64,000 bases of DNA from Aquimarina algicola (GCF_006443095.1 NZ_VFWZ01000009.1:62001-126000), one strand, 5' to 3'; counted from the stretch's first letter, positions 1 to 8,678 are shown. Notes: generated from the sequence alone by a model not told the origin. Numbers and translations are program-made.

Positions 1-922
1 AATACAGAGAATAAAATTCTCCATCAAGATACATACTAAAATGATGAGGTTTTGACGGTTTGTATACATGAGTACCTCTGTTTTCAATCCTAAACCATTC
101 ATCTAGTCTAATGAGAAACTCTTCTTTTGATAATCCGTTAAGGTCTTTGATAAGCCTGTTAAACCCATATATTTTCACATGAGATTCAGGAATGAGGTAA
201 CTCATAAAAAAATTATAAGCTTCTTTGCCACTATGATTATTATTTTCTTTTTCTAAATCTTTTGCAAGGAGATAAGAAGAAGCAGATCTATGGTGTCCAT
301 CTGCAATGTAAATAGTTGAAATTTCTGAGAATGCAGATTTTAATTTTTCTATAATAGTCATATCATCTATCTTCCAGAGATAGTGGGTATCCCTATATGT
401 CGTAGTGAATTCATATTCTGAACGAGCTTGAGTTACCTTATCGATAACTTCTTTGATAGTACTATTATCAGGATAGGTGAGGAGCACAGGTTCTGCATTG
501 AAACCAACTGTTTTAAGGTATTCTTTGAACGTATTTTCGCGATGTGTTATCGTGTCTTCATGTTTTTTAATATGATCAGCTTCATAATCATCAGCGCTTG
601 CAGCTGCGATAATACCACAAAAAGACTCTTGATCTCTATTTACAATTTTATACACATAATAACATGGCGTTTGATCTTGTACAAAAATTTCATCCTCTTT
701 AAACTCATGATACCGATTACGAACTAATTTATAACGTTCTTCGCCAGATATTTGTTTTTGATATTTGTATCCGGGATTTACAATATGTAAAAATGAATAT
801 GGATTATAATCCATTCTAGAATCTCTTTCAAAAGGTGTATAGCTTTGGTATGATCTTGATGCGACAAGACTCACTTTGTCTCTGGTAGGTCTAACTGCTT
901 TGAAAGGATATATTTTTGCCAT
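1..922 (-). CDS. DUF1015 family protein, partial (C-terminus outside window)
   Basis: From the ATG at 922 the frame stays open leftwards for about 307 codons to the window edge. The protein begins MAKIYPFKAVRP and carries the motif ADGHHR at residues 207-212, both typical of DUF1015 proteins, which are usually a little over 400 residues, so roughly the last quarter is missing. The biochemical role of the family is not established. No signal peptide or membrane segment is visible, so it should be cytosolic. It lies 64 nt downstream of the 3-hydroxybutyryl-CoA dehydrogenase gene on the same strand, but a perfect palindrome sits between them, so cotranscription is uncertain. In Bacteroidota this family is often found near serine-biosynthesis genes; that neighbour, if present, lies outside the window. 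Confidence 0.85.
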   Translation of the reverse strand, partial: MAKIYPFKAVRPTRDKVSLVASRSYQSYTPFERDSRMDYNPYSFLHIVNPGYKYQKQISGEERYKLVRNRYHEFKEDEIFVQDQTPCYYVYKIVNRDQESFCGIIAAASADDYEADHIKKHEDTITHRENTFKEYLKTVGFNAEPVLLTYPDNSTIKEVIDKVTQARSEYEFTTTYRDTHYLWKIDDMTIIEKLKSAFSEISTIYIADGHHRSASSYLLAKDLEKENNNHSGKEAYNFFMSYLIPESHVKIYGFNRLIKDLNGLSKEEFLIRLDEWFRIENRGTHVYKPSKPHHFSMYLDGEFYSLY

Positions 923-940
923 AAATGATCATTTGATAAC

Positions 941-972
941 AGATGTAGTAGTAATGCATTACTACTACATCT
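941..972. repeat. Perfect 32-bp palindrome between two leftward genes
   Basis: The 16 bases 941-956 are followed directly by their exact reverse complement (957-972), with GCATTAC-type sequence at the centre and no spacer. Neither strand has a T-run after it, so it is not a classical intrinsic terminator. It could fold as a hairpin in the mRNA or act as a dimer-binding operator for the DUF1015 gene starting at 922. Confidence 0.7.
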
Positions 973-986
973 TTATTATCTATAGG

Positions 987-1874
987 TTAACTGAATTGTT
1001 TGGCAACTTTTTCTGCTTTTTTACTTTCGGAATAGTCGTAAAAGCCTTCTCCACTTTTCACTCCTAATTTACCGGCTCTTACCATGTTTACTAATAATGG
1101 GCAAGGCGCATACTTAGGGTTTTTGAAACCGTCATACATCACATTCAATATAGAAAGACAAACATCCAAACCGATAAAATCAGCCAATTGAAGTGGTCCC
1201 ATAGGATGAGCCATACCTAATTTCATCACTGTGTCTATTTCTGATACTCCGGCTACATTGTTATAAAGTGTTTCTATAGATTCATTGATCATAGGCATTA
1301 GAATTCTATTGGCAACAAAACCGGGATAGTCATTTACTTCTACAGGAACTTTATCTAGTTTTTTAGAAAGCTCCATGATAGCAGTAGTCACTTCATCAGA
1401 AGTGTTATATCCTCGAATAATTTCTACTAGTTTCATGATCGGTACAGGATTCATAAAATGCATCCCAATAACCATATCCGGTCTCTTGGTTACAGAAGCT
1501 ATTTGTGTTATCGATATAGACGAAGTATTACTGGCCAAAATAGTTTCTTCAGAACAAGCTTCACTTAATTCTTTGAAGATATTTAATTTTAAGTCAATAT
1601 TCTCAGTAGCTGCTTCTACAACAAGTTCTGCATATTCAACACCTTCTTTTATAGAGGTAAAAGTAGAAATATTACCTAGTGTGTTATTTTTATCCTCTTC
1701 AGAGATCTTTTCTTTAGCGATCATCCTGTCAAGGTTTTTAGTTATCGTAGCAATACCTTTGTCCAAAGCTTTTTGCGAAATATCTATAAGTTGTACTTTG
1801 AAGCCTTTTTGCGCAAAAGTATGGGCTATACCATTACCCATAGTTCCTGCACCAATTACTGCTATATTTTTCAT
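987..1874 (-). CDS. 3-hydroxybutyryl-CoA dehydrogenase
   Basis: NAD-dependent oxidation of 3-hydroxyacyl-CoA to 3-oxoacyl-CoA in fatty-acid or butyryl-CoA metabolism, in the cytosol. The 295 residues match single-function family members (about 280-300). The N-terminal Rossmann motif is GAGTMGNGIA (residues 8-17), the substrate-site segment is SNTSSISIT near 115, and the catalytic histidine lies in GMHFMNPVP near 137-145. The C-terminal helical domain (about 185-290) with ANRILMPMINE is complete. The start follows from the Rossmann strand MKNIAVIGAG beginning at residue 1. The nearest upstream gene ends at 2075 on the same strand across a 200-nt gap, so it is probably transcribed alone or with the DUF1015 gene. 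The name hbd would fit, but which chain length is used cannot be read from sequence. Confidence 0.92.
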   Translation of the reverse strand: MKNIAVIGAGTMGNGIAHTFAQKGFKVQLIDISQKALDKGIATITKNLDRMIAKEKISEEDKNNTLGNISTFTSIKEGVEYAELVVEAATENIDLKLNIFKELSEACSEETILASNTSSISITQIASVTKRPDMVIGMHFMNPVPIMKLVEIIRGYNTSDEVTTAIMELSKKLDKVPVEVNDYPGFVANRILMPMINESIETLYNNVAGVSEIDTVMKLGMAHPMGPLQLADFIGLDVCLSILNVMYDGFKNPKYAPCPLLVNMVRAGKLGVKSGEGFYDYSESKKAEKVAKQFS

Positions 1875-2074
1875 ATGTGTATTGTGTTTTGAGATGTTAT
1901 TTATTTAAATAAAATTGTGTTTGCAGTATGTTTATCGTCTTAGTTATAATGATTACACAAGTGAGTGCTTAAATTTGCAAAAGTGTACCAATTTTGAAAT
2001 TCTGCAATAGTTTTCAAAGTAGATGAAGACACGCAATCATTTATAGCCATTGTTACTGCTGTTATATTCTTGTT

Positions 2075-2638
2075 TTATGCAATTTTTACTATTCGGCACT
2101 TTTCACATAATGGATATTCATTTAAAAAAGGTTCAATAATTTTGTGTATTTCATCAAAACTTTTTCCGTAAAGATATAATGCCGTTTCTTCTCCTTCCCA
2201 ATAACTTTCGATACGTCCTAATTTCTCTTCTTCTAAAAGCTTCTGGATTTCATCATAAACGACATTTACATCACATTCTTCGTAAACTTTATCCTCTAAA
2301 TCATTACTTAAATATAATCCTAATCCTTCGTGCTTTCCAAAATGAACTACTTTTGGATCAGTATTTTTATCCTCTGAAAAAATCGTGATTTTTGAACCAT
2401 TTGGGGCAAGTATTTTTTCTAATAAATTAATAATTTGTTTAATCAATTCGTCAGAAAACTCCTCTAAATTAACTTCTAAATCACAATAAGCAATTTCCCC
2501 ATTTCTTTCTTGTCCTGTTCCACCACCTGTAATTTGGGCTTTAATATTTTCTTTTTCAAAAATTTCATTCAATGCATCCTCCAAATCGTGTCGGTGCATA
2601 GGTTGTAATTTTGCATTTAATGTTATTTGGATATACAT
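2075..2638 (-). CDS. Hypothetical acidic cytosolic protein
   Basis: A 187-residue protein I do not recognise. It has no signal peptide or membrane segment and is rich in Glu, Asp and Lys. The first 60 residues hold an alternating pattern with a glycine-rich turn, GGGTGQERNGEI at about 38-49, followed by CDLEVNL. The second half has WEGEETALYLYG near 145-156 and ends with a Cys-x2-Cys pair (LCEKCRIVKIA). This looks like two alpha/beta subdomains of a small ligand-binding or immunity-like protein, but no function can be assigned. It stands alone between hbd (201 nt downstream) and the Gfo/Idh/MocA gene (77 nt upstream). Confidence 0.75.
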   Translation of the reverse strand: MYIQITLNAKLQPMHRHDLEDALNEIFEKENIKAQITGGGTGQERNGEIAYCDLEVNLEEFSDELIKQIINLLEKILAPNGSKITIFSEDKNTDPKVVHFGKHEGLGLYLSNDLEDKVYEECDVNVVYDEIQKLLEEEKLGRIESYWEGEETALYLYGKSFDEIHKIIEPFLNEYPLCEKCRIVKIA

Positions 2639-2714
2639 TTTCTTTTATAATTGATATTTATAATTTAATCTCTACTCTAATTTGCAGATATAAATAAAAT
2701 ATATGTACTTATTT

Positions 2715-3680
2715 TTAATTACTGAAACAATCAATAATTTTAAGAGCTACTTCAAGAGCTTTTTTTCCCTGATCAAGTGATACTATAGGAGTTGTATTAG
2801 TATATATTGCATTAGCAAAGGTATCTAACTCATCTAGTATTGCATTATTAGATGGAATTTCCGGATTGTCAAAATAGATTTGCTTTTTTACACCTTCGGC
2901 ATTTTGTAGAATCATAGCAAAGTCATCAGGTTGTTCAGGAACATCTTTCATTTTTACGACTTCACACTTTTTTTCAAAAAAGTCTACAGAAATATAGGCA
3001 TCTCGTTGAAAAAATCTTGTTTTCCTCATGTTTTTCAATGAGATTCGACTTGAAGTAAGGTTAGCAACACACCCATTATCAAATTCGATTCTGGCATTTG
3101 CAATATCAGGGGTTTCACTGATTACTGCTACACCACTTGCACTAATATGTTTTACTTCTGAATGTACAACGCTTAGTATTGCGTCGATATCATGGATCAT
3201 TAGATCCAAAACTACAGGGACATCAGTCCCTCTTGGGTTAAATTCTGCTAATCGGTGAGTTTCTATAAACATAGGGTTGTCGATCTTTTCAGAGACCGCA
3301 GTAAATGCAGGGTTGAAACGTTCGACATGACCTACTTGCCCTTTTACATTATGTTTTTTTGCCAAAGCAATTAATTGCTCAGCTTCTTCTACAGTATTTG
3401 TAATGGGCTTTTCTATAAAAATATGTTTTCCCGCTTCTATTGCTTGTTTTGCAACTTCAAAATGAGCAAATGTAGGGGTTACAATATCTACAACATCAAC
3501 AGCAGCGATAAGCTCTTCTACAGAATTAAATAATGTATAGCCAAACTCACTGGCTATTGCTTCTGCTTGTTGCTGATTGGTATCATAAAAACCAACTAGG
3601 TTATAATTTTCAGATTGTTGTAAAAGACGTAAATGGATTTTACCAAGGTGTCCCGCACCGAGTACTCCGGCTTTGAGCAT
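2715..3680 (-). CDS. Gfo/Idh/MocA family NAD(P)-dependent oxidoreductase
   Basis: A cytosolic sugar- or cyclitol-type dehydrogenase; the exact substrate is unknown. At 321 residues it fits the family. The Rossmann motif GVLGAGHLGKIH is at residues 5-16, and the catalytic EKP signature (IFIEKPITNT) is near residues 91-100. The C-terminal domain from about 120 carries the active-site segment DLMIHDIDAI near 159-168. It starts 149 bases from the divergently transcribed pcm gene, and the shared region holds a -7-like box for this gene (CAAAAATA at 3697-3704 on the + strand). The gene is intact and alone on its strand. Confidence 0.9.
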   Translation of the reverse strand: MLKAGVLGAGHLGKIHLRLLQQSENYNLVGFYDTNQQQAEAIASEFGYTLFNSVEELIAAVDVVDIVTPTFAHFEVAKQAIEAGKHIFIEKPITNTVEEAEQLIALAKKHNVKGQVGHVERFNPAFTAVSEKIDNPMFIETHRLAEFNPRGTDVPVVLDLMIHDIDAILSVVHSEVKHISASGVAVISETPDIANARIEFDNGCVANLTSSRISLKNMRKTRFFQRDAYISVDFFEKKCEVVKMKDVPEQPDDFAMILQNAEGVKKQIYFDNPEIPSNNAILDELDTFANAIYTNTTPIVSLDQGKKALEVALKIIDCFSN

Positions 3681-3829
3681 AATTCGTGATTTTACACAAA
3701 AATAATACTATTTATAAATTTTAATATTAATTATCTCTAAAATCCCAAAAAATAGTCTTTGTGAAAAAAATATTTATTAATCTTTAAATTGTTTGTGTAA
3801 TTTTATCCGCCTAAATAACCCTTAGAATC

Positions 3830-4471
3830 GTGAAAGATACCCTTAGACATGCTGGAATGAGAAAGCAATTGGTTGAAGTTTTAATCCGAAAAGGAATTAA
3901 AAACAAATCTGTATTGTCTGCAATAAATAAAATTCCCAGGCACTTGTTTATGGATTCAAGTTTTGAAGATCATGCTTATCAAGATAAAGCTTTTCCTATT
4001 GCAGCAGATCAAACTATTTCTCAGCCTTATACTGTAGCTTTTCAAAGTGAATTATTACAACTTAAAAAAGATGATAAAGTGCTTGAAATTGGCACAGGAT
4101 CGGGGTATCAAACGGCAGTTTTGTGCGAGTTAGGAGCAAAAGTGTATAGTATCGAGAGGCAGAAAGAATTATTTAAAAAAACAAAGCTTTTTTTGTCTAA
4201 GCTCGGGTATAGACCTAAATATTTGTCATTTGGTGATGGGTATAAAGGTTTGGTAGAACATGCTCCCTTTGATTCTATTATTGTTACTGCAGGGGCTCCT
4301 TTTGTGCCGAAACCTTTACTGGGACAGCTAAAAGTAGAAGGACGCCTCGTAATCCCTGTTGGGGATGATACGCAAATTATGACACTTTTTATCCGTAAAA
4401 GCAAAACTGAATTTGAAAAGCACGAATTTGGAGAGTTTAGATTTGTGCCACTATTAGAAGATAAAAATTAG
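3830..4471 (+). CDS. pcm: Protein-L-isoaspartate O-methyltransferase
   Basis: Methylates isoaspartyl residues in damaged proteins using S-adenosylmethionine, the first step of their repair. The 213 residues match the usual length. The family-specific segment DQTISQPYTVAFQ lies at about 61-73 and the SAM motif VLEIGTGSGYQTAVL at about 84-98. The downstream segment VEGRLVIPVGD is also present. The start is a GTG; this gives KDTLRHAGMRKQLV, which fits the expected N-terminus, and no ATG lies close upstream. A small membrane-protein gene follows 15 nt downstream on the same strand, suggesting cotranscription. Confidence 0.92.
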   Translation: MKDTLRHAGMRKQLVEVLIRKGIKNKSVLSAINKIPRHLFMDSSFEDHAYQDKAFPIAADQTISQPYTVAFQSELLQLKKDDKVLEIGTGSGYQTAVLCELGAKVYSIERQKELFKKTKLFLSKLGYRPKYLSFGDGYKGLVEHAPFDSIIVTAGAPFVPKPLLGQLKVEGRLVIPVGDDTQIMTLFIRKSKTEFEKHEFGEFRFVPLLEDKN

Positions 4472-4486
4472 CAACATTCTTATAAG

Positions 4487-5062
4487 ATGAGGAAAATTGA
4501 AATTCTGCTTCTTTCATTTTCGTGCTTAGGATTCTTAATGTTCATACTTAATTATCCATTTGGAAGTATAATACTAATTTTATCTCTTTTATCGCTATCC
4601 AGTATTTATTTCTTTCTAGGGTTTTGGCTATTTCATCATCATAGGTTCGGTTTAATATTTAATAAAAAATCTTCTTTTGCTAAAGTTATTGGAAGAATAG
4701 CCACTGGTATCGGAATTTCGATAGTAATATTAGGCATCATGTTTAAGTTATTTAGATGGCCATTTGCAAATCAGAATCTTATGATAGGGTTATGTTTTTG
4801 CACTTTGATAATGATATTAAGTTTAATAATGTTTATTGCAAAAAAAGATATTTTTTATAAGACTATTGCAATAAGAACCGTTTTCTATGTTTTAATTGGC
4901 CTTTTACTTCTGTTATTACCTTCTTATACGTTTATAAAAATAAAATATAGAGATTATCCTAAATATATAGAAGTGGTTAAAAAACTAGAAGCAGATCCTA
5001 ACAACATTTTATTGCAACAGGAAGAAGAAAAAGAATATAATAAAATGAAATCTAGACAGTAG
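4487..5062 (+). CDS. Multi-spanning membrane protein, GldL-like N-terminal region
   Basis: A 191-residue protein with about five predicted membrane spans: roughly residues 6-24, 26-48, 68-88, 97-117 and 128-147. A charged, probably cytoplasmic tail rich in Glu and Lys follows. The pair of spans separated by FKLFRWPFANQNLM resembles the membrane part of the gliding protein GldL, where a similar RWPFA-type turn connects helices. It is much shorter than GldL and sits beside pcm rather than with gldK/gldM/gldN, so it should not be called GldL. It follows pcm by 15 nt. The convergent smpB gene ends only 3 nt away, so the two transcripts probably overlap at their 3' ends. Confidence 0.75.
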   Translation: MRKIEILLLSFSCLGFLMFILNYPFGSIILILSLLSLSSIYFFLGFWLFHHHRFGLIFNKKSSFAKVIGRIATGIGISIVILGIMFKLFRWPFANQNLMIGLCFCTLIMILSLIMFIAKKDIFYKTIAIRTVFYVLIGLLLLLLPSYTFIKIKYRDYPKYIEVVKKLEADPNNILLQQEEEKEYNKMKSRQ

Positions 5063-5065
5063 GAT

Positions 5066-5533
5066 TTATTTATAGTTTTTTTTGAGTCGATCCAATGCTC
5101 TTTTATTATCTCGATCTTTAATTGTATCTCTCTTGTCGTAAAGTTTTTTACCTCTTGCTAGAGCAATATTTAATTTTGCAAGGCCATTTTCATTGACAAA
5201 GAGTCGAGTAGGTATTATAGTGAGACCAGTGTTTTTCACTTCTTTTTCAAGTTTTTTTAATTCTTTTTTATTTAGCAATAATTTTCGCTCACTTTTTGGA
5301 TTGTGATTAAAATAGGTGGCATGAGAGTATTCTTCTACATGCATGTTAATCACGAAGAGTTCATTATTGTTAAATTCACAAAAGCTCTCAGCGATACTTG
5401 CTTTACCTTGTCGAATGGATTTTATTTCTGTTCCCGCAAGTTTAATCCCCGCAGTAAACTTATCTAAAAATTCATACTCAAATTTTGCTTTACGATTTAG
5501 GATATTGATGGTATTAGAACTCTTTGAACTCAT
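5066..5533 (-). CDS. smpB: SsrA-binding protein SmpB
   Basis: Binds tmRNA and delivers it to stalled ribosomes for trans-translation. From the ATG at 5533 the protein has 155 residues, the normal length. Family motifs are NRKAKFEYEF near residues 13-22, AGIKLAGTEIKSIRQGKA near 28-45 and the C-terminal RGKKLYDKRDTIKDRD near 126-141, with the basic tail KRALDRLKKNYK. The frame could be extended upstream to 5623, but that would add 30 residues of unlike composition and run through a strong hairpin at 5569-5599, so the ATG at 5533 is preferred. A -7-like box, TATTTTTG on the minus strand (5563-5570), lies about 30 nt upstream of this start. No ssrA (tmRNA) gene was recognised in the window. Confidence 0.95.
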   Translation of the reverse strand: MSSKSSNTINILNRKAKFEYEFLDKFTAGIKLAGTEIKSIRQGKASIAESFCEFNNNELFVINMHVEEYSHATYFNHNPKSERKLLLNKKELKKLEKEVKNTGLTIIPTRLFVNENGLAKLNIALARGKKLYDKRDTIKDRDNKRALDRLKKNYK

Positions 5534-5562
5534 TGATATTTTTAAACTTAAATAATAGTTTA

Positions 5563-5599
5563 CAAAAATACAAAGCTTTCTTGAATAGAAAGCTTTGTA
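5563..5599 (-). terminator. Hairpin with T-run, overlapping a -7-like box for smpB
   Basis: A perfect 12-bp inverted repeat (5569-5580 and 5588-5599, loop of 7) lies just past the end of the leftward gene at 5624-5980. On the minus strand it is followed by TTTTTG, as expected for an intrinsic terminator. The same bases read TATTTTTG, a match to the Bacteroidota -7 box, placed suitably for smpB. No -33 TTG was found at the normal spacing. Confidence 0.65.
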
Positions 5600-5623
5600 G
5601 AAAATTAATATTTTATAATGCAA

Positions 5624-5980
5624 CTAAGGTTCCTGAAATTGAATCGTTGCAATTTTATTATCAGGACTTAACAGAAGTTCCATAACAAGGCTTATTTTGT
5701 CAAAATTTGCGGTATAACTACTTATACCTTCTGTAGTTTCGATAAATTCGAAACTCTTTAGGCTACCAAATTGTTTGTAGCATCCTGTAACAAATCGGGT
5801 AACACCTTCTTTTGTCATATTCTCTTGCATCTCTGTCGTATAAAGATCGAAGATTGCGTCTACATTTTGAGCATTAAAATTCTCTTGAAAAGTTTTGACC
5901 GCGTTATCATATGCCGCTTTATCCTGTGCCAAAATTATATTCGTCGTGAAACAAACAAATAATAGAATGATGTGTTTCAT
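5624..5980 (-). CDS. Secreted DUF3887/NTF2-like small protein
   Basis: A 118-residue exported protein. Residues 1-18 form a signal peptide (hydrophobic stretch IILLFVCFTTNIILA, cleavage after AQ). The mature part, with FQENFNAQNVDAIFDLY near 31-47 and GVTRFVTGCYKQFGSL near 58-73, looks like the NTF2-like/DUF3887 fold, whose members often bind small hydrophobic ligands. The specific function is unknown. It ends 90 nt before the smpB start and is separated from it by a terminator hairpin, so it is probably a single-gene transcript. Upstream (5981-6184) is a shared divergent promoter region with the next rightward gene. Confidence 0.75.
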   Translation of the reverse strand: MKHIILLFVCFTTNIILAQDKAAYDNAVKTFQENFNAQNVDAIFDLYTTEMQENMTKEGVTRFVTGCYKQFGSLKSFEFIETTEGISSYTANFDKISLVMELLLSPDNKIATIQFQEP

Positions 5981-6092
5981 AAAATGTTGTATTTGGGGTT
6001 TTTATAGGGATGCAAAATAATTATCTTTTTCAAAAAATAAAAAATAAGTTTTAAAGCGTAGAAAAAACAATCTTAAAAAAGTAAGTAAAGTA

Positions 6093-6114
6093 TAGGTTTG
6101 TCGTCATACATTTG
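6093..6114 (+). promoter_or_regulatory. Two candidate -7 boxes upstream of the DUF6503-like gene
   Basis: TAGGTTTG at 6093-6100 and TACATTTG at 6107-6114 both match the Bacteroidota -7 consensus TAnnTTTG, 70-90 nt before the ATG at 6185. No TTG lies at the expected -33 distance of either, so the assignment is weak. Confidence 0.35.
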
Positions 6115-6184
6115 TATAGCTGTTTATAAATAAGTTTTAATCATCACTAAATATTTATGCGAATAAATATTAAAATTTAAATTC

Positions 6185-6943
6185 ATGATAAAAGAGTATA
6201 GATATATAATCATCATTTTAATAGTGTTTTTGTTTTCTGGTAATATTGAGGCACAACTTTCTGCACAACAAATTATTGATAAAACAATACACATGGCAGG
6301 AGGTGCAAAATATGATAATGCTTATTTGGACTTTACATTTAGAGGGAAACAATATTCGAGTATAAGAAAAAAAGGATTGTATCAGCTCGAAAGATATGTA
6401 AACACCACAAATGGATTGATACATGACGTGGTAACTAATTCTGGATTACAGCGAACTTTGAATAATTGCCCTACAAAAGTTGCTGATTCGTTGGTAACTA
6501 GAATTAGCGACGGTGTAAACTCGGTACATTATTTTGCTAATCTACCTTATGGTCTTAACGCACCTGCTGTAAAAAAAGAACTGATAGGGGAGTCAGTGAT
6601 TAAAGGAAATTCCTATTATAAAATTAAAGTAACCTTTGATGAAGTAGGAGGAGGGACCGATTTTGAAGACGAGTTTTTGTATTGGATTCATAAAGATAAT
6701 TTTACTGTAGATTATTTAGCCTACAAATATGCTGTCAATGGTGGTGGAGTTAGGTTTCGAGAAGCATATAATGTTCGTACGATTAATGGAATACGGTTTG
6801 TAGATTATTATAATTACAAAACTGACGTTTTAAAGACTCCACTTAGCGATTTGGATTCACTCTTTGAAAAGGGAAAATTAAAATTACTATCAAAAATAGA
6901 ACTAAAAGATATAAGAGTTTATTTCGAAAGAGATTGTTGTTAA
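6185..6943 (+). CDS. Secreted DUF6503-like protein
   Basis: A 252-residue exported protein with an N-terminal signal peptide (residues about 6-24, ending NIEAQ). The mature chain begins with LSAQQIIDKTIHMAGG, the opening typical of the flavobacterial DUF6503 family, whose fold resembles outer-membrane lipoprotein-sorting proteins (LolA/LolB-like beta sheets). Later segments such as YYKIKVTFDEVGGG (about 146-159) and FLYWIHKDNFTVDYLAY (about 167-183) fit that family. No lipobox cysteine is present, so it is probably periplasmic. It ends at a strong bidirectional terminator shared with the convergent curlin-repeat gene. No neighbour suggests a pathway. Confidence 0.75.
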   Translation: MIKEYRYIIIILIVFLFSGNIEAQLSAQQIIDKTIHMAGGAKYDNAYLDFTFRGKQYSSIRKKGLYQLERYVNTTNGLIHDVVTNSGLQRTLNNCPTKVADSLVTRISDGVNSVHYFANLPYGLNAPAVKKELIGESVIKGNSYYKIKVTFDEVGGGTDFEDEFLYWIHKDNFTVDYLAYKYAVNGGGVRFREAYNVRTINGIRFVDYYNYKTDVLKTPLSDLDSLFEKGKLKLLSKIELKDIRVYFERDCC

Positions 6944-6960
6944 TACAAATAAGATAGTAT

Positions 6961-7003
6961 AAAAAAGAGTCAAACATTTATAATAACGTTTGACTCTTTT
7001 TTT
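6961..7003. terminator. Bidirectional intrinsic terminator
   Basis: A 15-bp inverted repeat with a core of GAGTCAAAC and GTTTGACTC is flanked by A-runs on the left and T-runs on the right. It lies between the ends of two convergent genes (6943 and 7021) and can terminate both. Confidence 0.85.
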
Positions 7004-7020
7004 ATTGAAAACAATGTGTT

Positions 7021-8496
7021 CTAGTTATTTTGTTCAAAAATAATTGTATTTCCTATTCCATTTTGTGAAATAGTTTGCATTAGGGAAGTCCCAAATTGAG
7101 AAATATTAATACTGTTTTCTGAACCTATTTGTTGAGTGTTCATTATATTTTGATCTCCAACTTGTAAACTCTCCAAATTATTAGATATTCCATCTTGCAA
7201 AGCGCTAATGTAATTTTCAACTCCTCTCTGTGTTTGTGATATGGTATTATTTTTTGCTGAAGAATCTTGAAAATCCTGATAGGCAACTGCAACATTGTTT
7301 TGCCCTTTTTGTTGTTGAGTAATACTACTGTTTTGTGCATTATTTTGTAAAGCTTCTGTAGTGTTTTCATTACCTTCTTGATTCTGCTGGATGGTACTAT
7401 TAACACTAGAATTTTGTATGGCAATCCCATTATTAAAGTCTCCTAATTGTTTTTGTGAGATAGTATTATCAAACAATGTAAAATTTTGCTCTGCATTAGC
7501 AATGTTATCTGCACCTTCTTGGTTTTGTGTGATTTGATTCCCGATTCCATCACGACCGGTTTGAGTAGCTTTTGAAATATTATTATCCCCGTTTTGAGTT
7601 ATTGATACTTTTCCTTCGTAACTATTCTGTATCACTTCAATACTATTGTTTTTTCCGATCTGTTGTGTTGTAGACGAATTAAACTCTTCTGATTGTGTCA
7701 CAGAAACGTTATTCTCTATACCTTCTTGTATTTGAAAACTTGTATTTAGAACTCCATTTTGTATTTTCAAAGCAGTATTGCCGGTTCCAACCTGATGCTG
7801 AAGAAGAATATTAGTGTTGTTATTTGCAATAATTGTAGCGTTATTATTATTTCCTTCTTGATGTTGTTTTACAAGATTATTGTTACCATTTAGATCTGTA
7901 CGAGCAATATTAAATGACCCACTTTGTTCTTGTTCTATACTATTATCATCACCAGAAACATTTATGATAAGCGTATTGTTTTCATCATTTTGTAATTGTT
8001 GGACATAGTTATTTGAACCGTCAAGTTTGGTTGTAATGGTGTTTAAATCCCCGTTTTGATTTTGAATTATATTAGTATTTCGTCCAAATATTGAAATTTT
8101 AGCTTCTATAGTATTATTGTTTCCATTTTGTCCTTGAGTAATAGTGTTTGTTGTTGTAAAAAAGTCTTGTGTTGCTTTTGCTGTATTGGCATTTCCGGTT
8201 TGATTTTGTTCTATGATATTGTTTTTTCCTACCTGAAAAATGTATGCTTGGTTTTGATTGCCTTGTTGAGTCTGATTGATGCTTCCTTCTAAGGAAAGTT
8301 CATCAAATACACCTTGTTCTATATTAGAAATGTTATTGTTTCCTATTTGATTAATAATTAAAGAATTGGGAGCTCCGTTTTGATAAATGTTTAATTCGTT
8401 TTTCTCTCCTGATTGATTGATATCATTAATATTCGATTGTGAAAAACATAAAGAGTAAATGAATAATGAGAAGATACTAGAAAATACTTTTTTCAT
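7021..8496 (-). CDS. Curlin-repeat (CsgA/CsgB-like) amyloid-type protein
   Basis: A 491-residue secreted protein built almost entirely of curlin-type repeats. A signal peptide occupies residues 1-19 (ending CFSQ). From about residue 22 to the end there are roughly twenty units of about 22 residues with the pattern Q-x-G-x-x-N followed by an aliphatic beta strand and another Gln, for example NQIGNNN, TQTGRDG and QQIGSEN. Asn, Gln, Ser, Thr and Gly dominate. Known curli subunits polymerise outside the cell into biofilm amyloid. It is much longer than E. coli CsgA (about 150 residues with five repeats). No csgG, csgE, csgF or second subunit lies beside it, so export components would have to be elsewhere in the genome. 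The ending FEQNN is close to the last repeat, so the protein looks complete. Confidence 0.88.
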   Translation of the reverse strand: MKKVFSSIFSLFIYSLCFSQSNINDINQSGEKNELNIYQNGAPNSLIINQIGNNNISNIEQGVFDELSLEGSINQTQQGNQNQAYIFQVGKNNIIEQNQTGNANTAKATQDFFTTTNTITQGQNGNNNTIEAKISIFGRNTNIIQNQNGDLNTITTKLDGSNNYVQQLQNDENNTLIINVSGDDNSIEQEQSGSFNIARTDLNGNNNLVKQHQEGNNNNATIIANNNTNILLQHQVGTGNTALKIQNGVLNTSFQIQEGIENNVSVTQSEEFNSSTTQQIGKNNSIEVIQNSYEGKVSITQNGDNNISKATQTGRDGIGNQITQNQEGADNIANAEQNFTLFDNTISQKQLGDFNNGIAIQNSSVNSTIQQNQEGNENTTEALQNNAQNSSITQQQKGQNNVAVAYQDFQDSSAKNNTISQTQRGVENYISALQDGISNNLESLQVGDQNIMNTQQIGSENSINISQFGTSLMQTISQNGIGNTIIFEQNN

Positions 8497-8678
8497 GATT
8501 TGATTTTAAAAGGTTAATATTATTGTTTAGTATTCTTTAATGAGTTGTTAAAGATATTTCTTTTGTATTTGGTAAGTATTTTCTTTTTGTAATTTTTGAG
8601 AGTTTTGAGTGTTGCTATTCCTGATGAAAAGAAATGGTATAATGCTGTTTTTGATTGTGACTTAAGCGTAAGAAGTTA

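Noticed and set aside
7021..8496. Regularly spaced repeats at DNA level, possibly a CRISPR array
   Set aside because: They lie inside an open reading frame and translate as curlin-type repeats of about 22 residues; the units differ from each other and there are no spacers.
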